This document shows, one piece after another, positions 36,131 through 50,523 of a stretch of 52,500 nucleotides of DNA. Source of the stretch: Glandiceps talaboti (Eukaryota > Hemichordata > Enteropneusta > Spengelidae); the NCBI RefSeq assembly GCF_964340395.1, contig NC_135557.1, positions 22,513,725 to 22,566,224 of the forward strand, given 5' to 3'. A program made the translations under genes and the position numbers. Numbering within the stretch: position 1 is the stretch's first letter; the number at the start of each line of letters is the position of its first letter. The notes beneath the pieces are model-generated. The model worked only from the letters and a program-made list of their open reading frames with translations, searched no databases and was not told the origin of the DNA.

Positions 36131-37496
36131 TTAGCATAGCGTCATTCAATTTGTTTTCGAATTCCAATGATTGTGTCAAAGAGACAGATGTGTGCAAACA
36201 TTATTTACATCGTAAAGGGTTTGAAACGAAAGGAATAACATATATTATCACAGCTGCCGGGAAAGCACGTTATACTTTTCAACACCACTCTCGATTTTTC
36301 TTCTCAACGTTGCAAAAGACGCATTTGATTTATATTATTTTTGGTGTAACTTGCGATAATTTCCCCATCTTGCTCTCTGGCATTATATAGACAGACGTAC
36401 ATTGTATCTTGGTCAAATGAAGTTTTCGTTTTTTATCTCTGGTCTGTATACCTTTACTGTATTTGTATTTCTGACTTTAAAAAGACACAAATTGGTTGAA
36501 AAGAATTTTACTTTCTGAAATAAATAGAAATGCTGGGTATATTTTAAAGGTTTGCTTTTGGGTGGCATGGTTATCTTCTTTCCGACATCGATATATAATG
36601 TCGCATTTTCGTGGCCTTAAAATCCCACGAGATTCAAGTTTCAAAGTTTCTTTCCGACTCTAGTAAAAACACCATTACTTGGATGTTCCTATATTCATAT
36701 CATAGTATTTCTCAGTCTCTCATTTCCGTATTTGTAACGATCTTGTTTGGGACTATTTTATATTTTTGCATTTCTCCTGTTTGATAGAGAGAATCGGTTG
36801 AACATTTATAAAAGATCGATACATTTTCCCCGACGAATTTCTAGTTAACGATTGTTGTACCATAGAGGCGTAACGGTACTAGATTTCACAAATGACGGAG
36901 AGTTTATTTGTTTGAAATTATAGTTACCTATTTTGAAGCGGAGAGTCTATATCGAAATTTTCTATTGGAATCAGATAATGACGTATTTTACTATTTAGAC
37001 ATGAGTCTACTTTGATGTGTGCAAAAGAAGGTAATATCTCATTTCCTGATCTTGAGAGATGTCTTGGCTTTTATGTCAGCATGACTGTAATGTTTGTATT
37101 CCTCCTCCTTCTTTCTAACGTTGATCCTCGGCTTGCTTTGATATTGATATTCAACTTTCTGAGGATTGGTTTCTTTGTTTCCAACCTGTCGATGGCATAC
37201 TTTATAAGTGTTTTATGATTGTTACTAATTGTGCTAGCTTATGTAGGGCATGACACTTATACTGGTTGTACTTTGATTTCAAAATAAAACTCAATTTTTC
37301 GTTCACAGTGTCTGTCTGTCTGACTCAATGGAATCCATACCACATAATCTGTATGTTGTGTTGATCCACTAGCTGCAACTTAAACTGTTTTCAAAATTGT
37401 TTTATCTGATATAATGATGTACTCGTAATATCGTACACCCTGCTGTGTATTGAATCCCCAATGCGATAACGAATTTGTGCAGTTTTTGTACACATA
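36131..37496. other. intergenic, no gene seen
   Basis: Short hydrophobic ORFs (for example 37012-37218) lack start context, splice partners or family resemblance. Confidence 0.5.
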
Positions 37497-37579
37497 GTAT
37501 AGTATAGTATAGTATAGTATAGTATAGTATAGTATAGTATAGTATAGTATAGTATAGTATAGTATAGTATAGTATAGTA
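37497..37579. repeat. (TATAG)n pentanucleotide microsatellite
   Basis: About 16 copies of AGTAT. Confidence 0.97.
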
Positions 37580-40500
37580 CAATCCAATCGAATGGATATT
37601 TAGGTTCACACCCTAAAATGAACCCACCAATACGATTACAGTTTCAACTATTAATGCACTACTTATGGATAAAATCGGTCTCTAAATAACAAATATTTAA
37701 AAAGAAAAGCTTGATCGGGTGCATTGTTTGTTTTCTAGTCGAAAAAAATGTACTCAAGTTACAGCAAGTACAACAGCACTTTAACATTTCTGTTAACTTT
37801 ACGTAATTGCATATACCGTCTTTGAACACAAGGCAGCCAGAGGTACTCTGACCAACAAGTCGTCTGTACAAACATATTGGCCTTTCTCCATCAAAGTTAA
37901 TAAAATCAAAATTGGTCCTGGCTATTCTTAAATCCTATAAATTCTGAAATCAGGAGATGAATAGTTTATCCAAGTATGCTTACTTTGACGAGTTTCCACA
38001 CATATCAGTATGTAATGATGTAATGTTACAGTATCGAATTTGAGAGAAAGACTCACAGAACTACATATTTATGACTATGTCTCAGCTTTATTGCAGTCAA
38101 AAAATGTAGTTGGCTATAGGTTTATTTTTATATGATTTCTGCTTATTTATGTATACCCGACAGTTTGATTATGTACGCCATGACTTGAATTCATCAAAAT
38201 ACCAGCCCTTGCAGATATATATTGTAAAGGATGAAACAAGCATTGACATAGTTAGGGTACCGTTATAGTTAGAGGAGTGAATAATCAGTTGGTTGGAGTA
38301 GTAGGTGTGTTATACATGTTATACATATAAAGAAGTGTGTATTCTACATGACCTGATGCAGTGACAGTCTGACAGTGTAGGACAAAAAGTTCGGACTTAA
38401 TTGGATGATTTGGATAATACACCCTGTATCCATATGCGAGTTAAATTTCACTTTGTCACAATAAAGACTAAGAACAGTACCGGAGTAACTCCACCCCAGT
38501 CTATTGTGGATGCAAGGTTGTAACTGTATCATTGTGTGTATATTTAACCGTGTAGAAATATTCCAAATTGACACATTTAATTTGAAAGAAATAACAATAT
38601 GAATTAAAACTTTACTTTTTGACGCCGTAGTTAAGTTACATTGTTTTCACACGACCCTCGCCAGCATAATGTGGGTGTGGTTAGAACTTTAATACACGGG
38701 ACTTATTAGGCCGTAGTCACTAACCCAGATGAGGAATTGTGACTTGTGATACACATCAAACATGACTTGAAACGGTGCGGATGCCAAGATATAGGTGTTG
38801 CAATACCAACACATGCATACATTTATGTACTATCTCACAGGGTTAAGTCGAGTTTAGTTCTCTCGCACATCAGAGCAATCGTTGAAGCCTGTCGTAGAAT
38901 CCTTACGAAAACACTGTGTCAGTCATGGTTCGTTTTAAGCCACGATTTTCTCAACGCACTTGTTTACAACAAAAAACAAATGAGTTTGATGTCATCTCTT
39001 GGATGTCGCTTGGGTAGTTTTAGCGCTTTATACGAGGGTGAATCAGAACAGAGTTTGTCAGTGAAATATATTGAAAGAACACAACGTAGTGATTTGAATA
39101 GGTTGACGTGCACTATATACGACCAAGGTTGCTTAAAGAATGATTGTAACTGCTATAAGCGCGGTATCAAGGTGGTTAACATCAAGAGTTGCCTCACTAA
39201 TATTAACAGACACGAGATATTTTCCCAAATCATGATCTCGCAGAGCATTCTCCGTGGTCAAGTCATTTTCCGACAGGGTCATAATAAACAGCGCCATCTG
39301 TGACAGAGTGTAAAAGTCTGACAATGCGCTACCCAAATCTCTAAGCTTGAATGTGTGTTTTCATTATTCAAAACTTCTCATGTTACTATTCAGGGTCTGA
39401 CAACTGGGAACCACTAATGCCAATCACTTACACGACAGGACTTAACTAAGAAACAACTAGTACTATATAGGCAGGTGACTGACTGATGAGGCAAGGTTGA
39501 TTCTCTTTACCTATTGGTACGCTAAAACTTGGTTATTTGTTTATGGTCTGACGGGTCACGCTTATTATACTAAGAACAGGCGATCACGCCATGGAAAGTC
39601 TCTGAAACTTTAATCAGGCCCTAGAGGATTGCGTATATCACGTGACCCATATGATATGCGAGTACCTTTAAACCTGTGCCCACTCAAAAACATGTATACA
39701 AATCTCTCCCTGTAGTGAGAGAGGGGCTATAATTAATTGGTGCTCCAGGCTAAAGTCTCATTCCTTTGAAGACACTGTAGACCTGACAAAAGTAAGCCAA
39801 CGACCCAAGACAATCAAGGCATACAGAATGCTATTGAAAGGGTAAATGACATGTACAAATTACAGTTGTATAGTGGTAGTTAATCTGGTCCTGGTATGTA
39901 TTCGACCGTGTATGGCACAATATTGACACCTGTTCAGGTTGGGGAGCGTACTTTTAATGCATTGTTGAGGTGTCTCTTATACGGCACATATTTTAACACA
40001 TTGTGACATTGTACTGTTAATTATCATATCGGTACTGTAAAGTCCAGACTACAATCTAACAAAATACTGGGAGCAGCGACTTGGAGCATGTGATTGATAA
40101 GTTTTCATTTGTGATGGAAACAACCGATTTTCTGCTGTTTGCCATCCTTCCTTGGATTTTTGAGTAAGTGAGAAATAACTTCTATACTTCTCTTCCCACT
40201 GAATAAAGACACTTTGTCCTTTCTCGTATTCCTACCATATAGTCTTATCTAAATAAAAACATCCCAAACCTTATGTAGTAAACAAAAGGTATGAAATATT
40301 GTATGTTGTGGGCGCACCTTAACAGGGTGGGAAACCCCATACATATACATAAATGGACACTCTATTGATGAGAGTAACTTTTGATGTCAATGTGTGTATC
40401 GACGTGTGGTGTATATGCAGTTCTAGAAGCTAAATAAAGTCCAGTTAAATCCAAATTGGCTGGTGTTATACTTACAATTACCAAGGTAACAGTTACACTG

Positions 40501-40835
40501 ACACATCACCTTGTATCTTAACTTCTGGGGATTACCGTATTCCTATACAATGTTTATGATTATCCACATGAGTATGCGTATGTATTCGACGGCCTGATAC
40601 ATAAATACGTCAGTTGTTTGGAGAGCTGTCCTTAGCATTCTGTTCTCCTAAAAAGTAATATAACACGTAAACTGTTTTTGAATATCATTTGAAGTGAAAA
40701 TGTGTGTGTGTGTGTGTGTGGGGGGGGGGGGTGGTGGTTCTAAGCCTAAACTCCTTCCCTTTTGACCACAGTAAAGCAAGTGCCAGTAGTTATTTTTACA
40801 TTTATGTGTGTGTATCCGATACCTTGTTTAGGTGT
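37580..40835. other. intergenic; one long unassigned open frame
   Basis: The only feature is a 185-codon open frame at 38746-39303 with no ATG in its first 80 codons and no recognisable domain. The DNA is otherwise featureless apart from (TG)n-G10 at about 40702-40730. Confidence 0.45.
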
Positions 40836-43705
40836 TCAACCCAGATTTGGGGACACCACAGTCAATCAATGTTGACAAACAATTGACGGCTGTACCTAGA
40901 ATCAGGTCGTCAAAACCATCAGTTGAAAGAATTATGATAATTAGGTACTTTGAGGATGGGTAATTATAGACAAATGCCACGACTGTTGTTATTGGGAGAA
41001 AGTGCAGGTATAATTGCCACTTTTATGCTTAGGGGTTGTTTTGGTCTCACATTTCGATTCAGCATTTGGCTCTGTTTCAAGAAGTACACGTACAGTAACT
41101 TTGTCTACACCATATTGGCCATAATTCCTTGTTCCAGTCAGGGCTCTTCTAAGGTACAATATGTGACGCGTCTATTTTAAAGAGGGGTGTCCTTAAATGT
41201 TGTGTTTATAGTGGAAATAAATAGTCCCTATCCACCAGTAGTGATGATCAAAAAATTTACAGGAAAGATAAACACATGGCCTAGCTCCCCTTGAACGATC
41301 TTAATGAGACACCTAACTAGAATCCAGTTCGAAACCTGTTTCTTTAACACTTTCACGATATCTATGGCTTTTCTTGTTAAAGGTTTAAAGCATGTTTTTG
41401 ACTTTATAGGTTATATAGTTACTGTGCACACACACCAAATAATTAGATACATGGGTTACACATGAATTACAGGATAGTGACATGTACTTTTTTCGGTTTA
41501 TCAACTTGTTGACACCTGCTAATCAATGCTTTACAAATAATTGACGGATGTACTTTCCATCAGGTGGTTAAAACCATAGACATATATATGAAGTAATTAC
41601 TCATAGTCACTTAGCCAAGTGTAGATTTATGTCACCATGATCTTGACAAATTGTCACTTTTGTTAAAAATGACAAAGTTGAGAATTTATCTTGGTTGCTT
41701 TTCTTTTAACTTAGTGGGTGGTCATTTTTGTTCTCAAAGCTGGTCTTAGCATTGTGTAGGCATTGTTTCAAGAGGCTAGGTGTGAAACCTCTAGGTCTGC
41801 TACCTTTAACCATATTGTATGCCCAGTTAGTTCCCTTCTCAGGAAGATTAGCCACTTGTTAAAGTCTACTATGTGGGTTGTTGATAGTGAACTCCCTATG
41901 TCTGTCCATAGACCCTCCACCAGTGGAAGGGTCTGTGGTCTGTGAGTATAACACTGTGGTGGCAAGATAAAATCTACTTAGTCTTAGTTCCAGCATCGTC
42001 TCATGGAGACGCCCTACTCTAAAAAAACTTACTAAACATACTTGAGTACAATCGTACTTCTACCACTTTTACAAGTTATGTTACTTTTTATTACAGAGGT
42101 GAGCAAAGTACTGTATAAAACCGTACACAGCAAATCAGTAGATACATAAATAATGGTATATATGTAACTTGGTCCAGATTCACTAACCCAGATATGTAGA
42201 CACCTGCCAATCACTGTTGTACTTGCCTTACAAACAAGTGATGGATGTATCTGTAATTAATCAGGTCGTCAAACCAGACAGGTATAAATGAGGTGATCAC
42301 TCAAAATCACCATAGATAGTTACTAGTGCAAGGATGGGTGGATGTCAGTATGATTTAGACAAATTGTCACGCTTGTTAAAGGTGACATCTTTAATGTCGC
42401 ATTTATCTTCATTGCTGCAAAGGGCCTCAACATTGTGTTGGTCATTCTCGTAAAAGTTGAAACTCTTAACTTTGTTCATTTGTCGTCAGGTCTCGCCCAA
42501 TGTCAAGCTATTTCAGAGAGGTCGCACAATACAGTATTGTTGAAGGCCTGAACACATTGAAATGAAAAACAGCCTCACCTCTGTTTATTTTACTACATAT
42601 GTTCATAAATGTAGCAAAGATGCTGCAAAGACACTGTTATGTAGGTGCACATAGAAATATATGTGGGTTTACAACGTATTTCTCTGAGTGCGTCATCGAT
42701 ACTACAGAATTCTTTGTATAACAAATCAATTAAAGTCTAAAACCAACTTAACTTAAAGAGCCCCTTTTGTCACTATTTGGTATTTATTGACAGGTTTGCT
42801 GATTGGAAAGTATTTTGGAAAATGTACAAAAGTATAATGCCCGAATTAATAGCACACGTTTTCGTTGTTTTCTTCGAGACATTGGGCAAAACCTATAGCA
42901 TTCTAATGAACAGTTCGGAATATCACTTTATTCGCGATAAAATGTGAGATATCAGGCAGTAGGCCATTCTCAAATCGTATGTTTTTTATTTCTCAAAATC
43001 GGGAAAATGCGATTTTATAATGCCACACTGGATTTTGACCTGTGTCGTACCCTGTGACATTAGTTGCATGACTTAAAAAAAGCAACCTCAGATTTTAGAA
43101 AAACATGACCGACAATAACTTTTCATTTCATTTCACTTCATTTCATCACGAATCAATGTGTCCATTCAGATTTCTAACAAGACATTTTTGACCTCAAGAA
43201 TGTCTTAAACAGCGAACGAAATTAGTATCTCCATGAGCTGGCCTCAGAGATTCACGAGTTTCAGCGTAGACGTTGGAGAAGAAAATCTACGTTTCCAGTG
43301 GAACCTATTTTGTCAATGTGATTCATTAATATTCATAAGCCCGAGTCATATCGCCATCGCCACGCATCATGGTCGGCGTACCATCAACTATTCCTGGGGC
43401 CCCTACTTGGGACGTCTGCATTGAATCGAAATTTACGGCCCTTTTTACATTCCAAGTATAAATCTCACCTATAAAGTCCTACTCCTAAAACTTTAATTGA
43501 TATTTATTGATAAGAATGCCAAGAACGTTTTAAGCAGCGTGTGCAGCAAACAGATAAATAGATAAATAATGCTGTCCTTCAAGAAATAGCCATCGGCAAT
43601 TTTGTCAGGTGGTTAACCAAGATATAATGACACCTGTCAATCAATTAATTTGTCCTTGCTCTATAAACAGGTGGTACCTGAAACCAGGTCGACGGCCGTT
43701 GGATG
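40836..43705. repeat. dispersed diverged repeat family, four copies
   Basis: A ~90-110-bp core recurs in the same orientation at about 40836-40940, 41509-41610, 42182-42310 and 43612-43705. The shared order is CCAGAT(A), GACACCTG-CAATCA, TTTACAAA, a TGACGG or TGATGG block, then ATCAGGT-GT-AAACCA. Copies 2 and 3 also share flanks (GACAAATTGTCAC-TTGTTAAA and AGCATTGTGT/ACATTGTGT), so the duplicated unit was probably ~680 bp. Confidence 0.65.
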
Positions 43706-44961
43706 ACATAGTTTTCTTCTTCTATCCCTCCATATGTAAACTATAAACTGTCCCAGCGTCTATATATCGTAGCAGACTGAACAGAATCACTGATCAGTCT
43801 TCCTTGTCTGTGACAAAATATTGTCGTCACAAATACACCGAGGTGAAACTGTAAAATTAACAGCGATACTAAAGATAAAGCAAAGATAAGATTATCGACA
43901 AAAGTATGTTGTATTGTGCAATAGGAAATGAAGCTTTGATCAACCAAGTTTTTTTTTCACCAGATAGTATTCCAGAAGAGTTCCACTTAGTACATGAAAT
44001 ATGGATAATATCAGCTTGTGATAGATAAATTGAATTCCTCTTATTTTGTTTAAAAGAAGTTAATAACACTCTTAAATTAACGACAGGTGTATAACAATCG
44101 GCTCGATTTTAAGATATATTGTAAGCCCATGCCAAACAACAACAAGGCGAGCTATTGATGAAAACTAACGAACACATTATTAACTCTCTATTGGCAGCGA
44201 GAAGCATTGATAGAAACAATTGAAGTTATCGAAAAACAACAACAGATTTTTAATACAGTGACTGGGTACACTTACAACACCAATGATACGTACATGCACG
44301 TATACGGTTCCTTACGACTTAAGCAAGACAGAGTTGTTGGTCAGTTCGAAGAGTTTGTTTCTGTACTTCGCTCCGAACTCTAACTGGAATTTTACTACGC
44401 AGAGTTCCAGGCTTACGTGTATCATCATACATACCACTATAATGTCGTATAAACGAAGCACACCTAGTGTCTGTCATCTGAACCTTCAATGCGTCAACGT
44501 TGATTATCCAAGTTAGCACAATTCTACACAAAAAACACTTTCCTTGACGACTTACAGTTGTATTTTAGTAACCATGATACTCACAGGACTTCTACATGTA
44601 CGTATACGTAGAACGTGCGAGTTGAACCCCGATATAGTGCTCGTACTCCCATGGGCATGCGCTATTCGGTACTGTGTACTCAAACACCACGTCAAGGCTA
44701 TGTAATTGCAACATATAGCAGCTGTCTGTTAAAAAGTGCCTATCACGTCATCATCACGATTCATCATGAAAACAAAAGTAGAAAGTAAAGCCAGGATGAG
44801 GACGCCATAACATAACGACCGTCACGTTTCCATGTTTTAATCTAGTACTTGACATGTATGGACACTGATCATCTTGAGGAATTAAAGAATTTATGGAAAT
44901 GTAGAACTCATATCTTTATCACATTTGTTCGTTTACGCTCATACATATTGTCTGCACCTCT
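43706..44961. other. intergenic, no gene seen
   Basis: No supportable exon; ORFs are of chance length. Confidence 0.5.
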
Positions 44962-44994
44962 CTGACTGACTGACTGACTGACTGACTGACTGAC

Positions 44995-45049
<55 letters not shown>

Positions 45050-45117
45050 GCCTGTCTGTCAGTCTGTCTGTCAGTCAGTCAGTCAGTCAGTCAGTCAGTC
45101 AGTCAGTCAGTCAGTCA

Positions 45118-45179
<62 letters not shown>

Positions 45180-45194
45180 GCCTCTGTCTTTGTC

Positions 45195-45263
<69 letters not shown>

Positions 45264-45267
45264 GTGT
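44962..45267. repeat. (CTGA)n-(CTGT)n-(CAGT)n-(CTGT)n microsatellite
   Basis: About 305 bp. The first block (CTGA) and the middle block (CAGT, about 45070-45119) are reverse complements of each other, separated and followed by CTGT runs with CTCTGCCTCTGTCTTTG interruptions near 45177-45195. Confidence 0.95.
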
Positions 45268-45716
45268 AATGTGTGTATAATTACAAAACTGTTGAGTTAG
45301 CATTACGTTAGTAGAGGGAAAGCAAGGTATCAGAGAAACATGTCTAAGCAAAGTCTTTTTCTATTTTAGGCGATTTTTTAGTTATTCCTGGGTCAAAATG
45401 ACATTTCGACTTGTCCTATGAAACAAATGTGTGCATTGACAGTTTGAATTTGTGCGAATGTTAAGTTATGAAGTGAACTTTTAATGAAACCAACCACGAT
45501 GTCGAAGTGCTCCCCACATTGGCAGCCGAATTCGAAACAATAATATCATCAGACGGCCAACATTAAAAGAATGTTTTCATAATATATAGGTAAAGGGATA
45601 TAAAACAAAATTAATGTTTGTCAATGTATGTTTACTAAGTACAGTATAACTTTCCGATGATGACACTGCAAATTTGTCTTCACTTTTAGCTCCATAAAGG
45701 TCCTTTGTTTTTGACA
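45268..45716. other. 5' flank of the SLC26A11-like gene
   Basis: TTGTCTTCACTTTTAG at 45674-45689 could be a splice acceptor for an exon carrying the last 27 nt of 5' UTR and the ATG, which would place the promoter further upstream; not proven. Confidence 0.4.
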
Positions 45717-45947
45717 ATGGGTTCCAGGAGGAAGGGAGACGATAGGACAGTGAAGGAGAAGATATCTGATTACGCCAAAGAAAGCTGTTCAGTTGAAAAT
45801 TGGAAAGTGAAATTTCCGATATCCTTCTGGTTGCCTAAATACAGGCCAAAATGGGTGGTATCTGACTGTATTGCTGGATTGACAGTAGGGCTGACAGTCA
45901 TTCCCCAGGGCTTAGCATATGCTACGGTAGCCAAACTTCCAGTCGAG
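45717..45947 (+). CDS. SLC26A11: SLC26A11-like coding exon 1
   Basis: Residues 1-77, cytosolic N-terminus and TM1 (IAGLTVGLTVIPQGLAYA); donor GTAAGT at 45948, phase 0. Confidence 0.88.
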
Positions 45948-48900
45948 GTAAGTGTCACAGATACAAATGTGTAGGTCAAATGTTAACTCACATTTTCATC
46001 GTGTAGTCAATACTGTGAAATGAAGCGTGAATTATGATGACATTCAAAATCGCAATCAGTGTTAGTGTCGGTGGTGTTACTTCCAGCGTATATATCATGG
46101 GTCAAAGGTCACGGACAATTTATGTTCTTATGATGCTGAAAGCAACTAAAATAATTCATAACTCACTCACTCATATACATACCTTACAAATACTAAGTAC
46201 ATGTATATATTTTAGCCGACCGACCCACCAACCGACCGACCCTGCCTACCACCCCTAAGTTTTAAGGCGTTAAATTGAAAAAAAACCACCACACAAAAAG
46301 GGGCCATTCTAATCTGGTATGCCTGTAGTTTTACCCCAGTCTTTAAACTCTTTCCTTGTATGTGGTATATTTGCAGTATGGTCTGTACTCTGCCTTCATG
46401 GGTTGTATTGTCTACTGCTTAATGGGTACATCTAAAGATATATCGTTGGGACCCACTGCTGTGATGTCATTGATGGTAGCTGAGTTTGGTGGAGGAGACG
46501 GCGAGTCAGAACTGAATGATCCTATCTATGCAATAATATTGGCATTCTTCAGTGGTATTATACTGTTCTTGATGGGGCTATTTAATTTAGGTAAATACAA
46601 CGTTACTACTTATTGTCAACTGTCTAACGTATCAATATACTTCTCAATGATGGCTATGTTGTTGCAATTTTGTTATCTACTACCTTATATGTCAGTTTAT
46701 TTTGTGAAAATACATTGTACTATAATGAGTAACGCAGGGAACGACAGAGAAGAGAGAGCACTACTTTGATTAGCTTGTGATATTTGTGAAATAACAAACA
46801 AATAAACAAGCACGCAAGCAAGCAAACAAACAAACAAGCTAACAAACATAAAAAAATGTGATGATATATAATGTGGTGTGGTGATGTGACACGTGATGTG
46901 GTCTAGTGTAGTGTGAGACGATATGATGTTACATGTATGTGGCGCACGCTAGACTTAACAAATTAATATGAAACAAAAAGCAAAATTGTTACAGATATAT
47001 TAACTGAAGATTATCTGTGTCTGTGTTTCTATATTAAAGGTTTCGTCATCAATTTCATCTCCTTTCCTGTGATCAATGCCTTCACATCTGGAGCAGCAGT
47101 CATAATTGGTTTTAGCCAATTGAGACACATCTTTGGTATTCCCAAGTTTAAGTCACATGGTTTTGTAGATGATGTCTATAATGTGTCCAAAGGATTACCA
47201 CAGACAAGGTGAGAAAGAGAATAAGTATTTATGACAAAACCAATAGTGCTTTTCATAAGCGTCAATGTGTATGAAGCAAATCAGTAGCTATTCCAAAGGT
47301 CAATGTGTAATCAATTTGTGCGAGGCAGATGATAGACAGTGTATGTTTTGTATCTAGAGGAGAGACAAAAAAAACGTTTAGCATTAGCAACAGACACGCC
47401 ATAAATACCACACTAGTACAGATATCGATTTATACAAGTTTATGAAACGATTATCCCTCAAACTCTCAAAGAACAGGAAATTTATTAATCGCTTGATAAA
47501 TTAACCTCCAAAGGTAGGTTTCATTTCAACTTGAATTGGTGTATTTTTATGTTTTAGATGGCAGGATTTTGTGATGGGATTTACTTGCTTTGTTCTGCTT
47601 ATGGCTATGAAGGTAAGCAGTTGAAAGATTATATATGTATTATCTATAGGGAAGTTTAGATTAGCAGACACACAGTATACCCAAACTAACTTACCATCTA
47701 ATATGACAGTCTGATGATCACCACTGAGGCTAAAGTAAACCTAAACCTATCACCAACTATTTAATAGGGAACTTGCAAACCCGCCATGTTGAATGTTGCA
47801 TAATGGGAAATGTGATAATAAATACTAATCAAATAGTAATGTAAACAATAATGTTACATTGTTTGTAACCGCAAATGACCAATTCATAGTTACCCTGACC
47901 ATTGTGGGAGGTTTATTTTATCGGTAGCTCCTGATTAGGTATTACGATAACCACAGATATATAATTCCATAGTCCTTTGCATCTGAGCATGCTCAGTCTG
48001 GATTGCAAGTTCCCTATTCAAAACTATTGACCTTCAGTGTCTTTGTTACATTAAACTCCGATAATTTCGTAAAGTCATTGAATCAGACAAAGATTATTCT
48101 TAAGTCCAACTGATCCCATTTTTATACCTCTCTCTTTCAATTTTACAGTTTGTGAAAGATAAATATAATGGGAAGAAAGCCACATCAAAGGCACAACTAA
48201 TCCTGTATAAAACAATATGGTTACTTGGAACAGGTGAGTTGTTAGAGTCTTTGACATTAACCATATTTCAATGTAACAGCTATGTTGAGATGACAGACAT
48301 TGTCATTCGATTGTTTTATGTTGTTTCTTTACTATTTGAATATTTGTTTGTAGTTGTTTGGACGCTGACAGAAAGGCAGATACACAAGGAAAAAATAAAC
48401 AGTAACGTTTGTTGGGGAAACGTATAAAGTAATTCAAATCAAGAAGTGTACGTTTTAAGAATTACCTTTTATTTTTACGTGTTTGTAATATGATTTTAAA
48501 ATTAAAAACATGACAGCATAATCGTACTCCACTTAAATTACAGGAATTTTGGTTAGTAAAGTATTGTAATCTAATATAATTTCATCTAATCGAATCGAAT
48601 CGAATCGAATTAAATTTCTCAATAGCTCATAACCCATAGAAGACCAAGTACCAGACACGATAGAGAAACATACGGAATACACTAAACTATGGGACTAATA
48701 TAGAAAGCTTATAAGCCACATCCACACTGTACAATAACTAAGATTGTTAACAATGACTTAATATTATTGGTCCCTCTACAGCAAGAAATGCTGTCATTGT
48801 CATTTTGGCAGCATGCGTAGCATACGCAGTCTATGCATCAGGTCATCAAGATGCCTTCAAATTGGTTGGATTTGTTCCAGAAGGTCTTCCACCATTCCAG

Positions 48901-50484
48901 TCACCTGTGCCTCCCTTTTTACGACTCATGGAAGAGACAGGGGTAGCGGAGGAAGTTAACCACACACTGGCCAACCTTACACATGCTGATCCCACTTTAC
49001 ACACGGTTGCTGGACATATGACCACCCTAATATCAAACACGACTGCTGATATGTTGGGAGATGTAACAACGGCTACTGAGGCGTTTGTGAATGCAACAGT
49101 AGCAGCAGAAACTGTAGGACATACTGGTAGAACCTATCTGGGCATTGGAGAAGTTTTAGGGGTAAGAATATTGTACCTCGTCCTCGGTAACAGATGCTTT
49201 AAACTCTTTACACATTTTCTTAGCATTTTGCAATGCATTGAGGTGCAAACACAGACTTTGTATATGGTGTTTCATGATGATTTTTCAAGTAAAAGGCCAT
49301 GATGAAATTGTTTTGTAAATTAAAATCCAAAATAGATACCCAATCCTCATCAATATGACTACTTTAAACAATGGAGTATATATTCGTCCCTTGATACTTA
49401 TTCTGAATCAGATAATTACAAATATATATAGTTGTAATTTTCTTTTGTTATCTTTGCAGTCCATAAATGTGGGTTTGGCTATCATTCCAATCATTGGATT
49501 TCTAGAAAACTGTGCTATTGCAAAGGCATTTGGTAAGTTTAACCAATTAATATCAGCGTACTATCTCCATAGTACAACTATGCCATAAAAACCAACTGCC
49601 ATTGGCCGTTACTACATAATAGAATATAATAAGATCGTAGGGAATAAAGGCAATTCTGAAAGGCATGGTCTGATTATATATTCATGTTAATCAAAGGAAA
49701 GTAAACTTTATTGCACTTAGTTGTGATTTCCTTCATGATTTTGATTTATAATCTCAAAGTCTGATATTGCTTATATAAGCAGTGGAAATGTGTAAAGTAC
49801 TTGACTGTGATGTTGGATCTTTTATTTTCTCTACAGGACGAAAGAACAATTACAGGATTTACCCAAACCAGGAACTTTTGGCATTAGGTATGTACATGTA
49901 TGTTGTTAAAATCAGTTTCTTCAATTGACATTTACTTTTAAATACACTTCCCACTAAGAAGCAAAGGATGTAAACTGTCATTTTTGTTTTAAAAAAAGAA
50001 AACAAAGCTAAATTTCTGTCTAGCGTTTGGTCTATTATCAAGAGAGTCATGACGTAAGCAAATGCGAGAAAGGTTTATGGCGAAGAATATAAATGTTATC
50101 CAACTTGCTGACAACACTATGATTTAATCTATCAAAAGAAGTTGAAGACTTTACATAGTTTAACATCTTGTGGTCATGTACCTGATTTCATTTGAATATT
50201 GCAGTGTATACATCCACACACATCACATCACATCACATCACATCACAGAATATAAACAACTACAAACGTGTTCTATGTTTTTCTGTACAGGAACTGCTAA
50301 TGTGTTAAGTTCATTTGTGTCAGCCTACCCAGTAACTGGAAGTTTCTCAAGGTAAATCTCACAAAATAATTTTAAATAAAATCTTCTCCTTTTCTTCAAG
50401 CATATAAACTTAGTGGATGAAAGTTCGTTCGTTTATTTGTTTGTTTGTTTGTTTGTTTGTTTGTTTGTTTGTTTGTTTGTTTGT

Positions 50485-50523
<39 letters not shown>

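Noticed and set aside
40950-41180. Possible small gene (76 codons)
   Set aside because: Lies within the diverged dispersed repeat region; the frame is not kept in the other copies.
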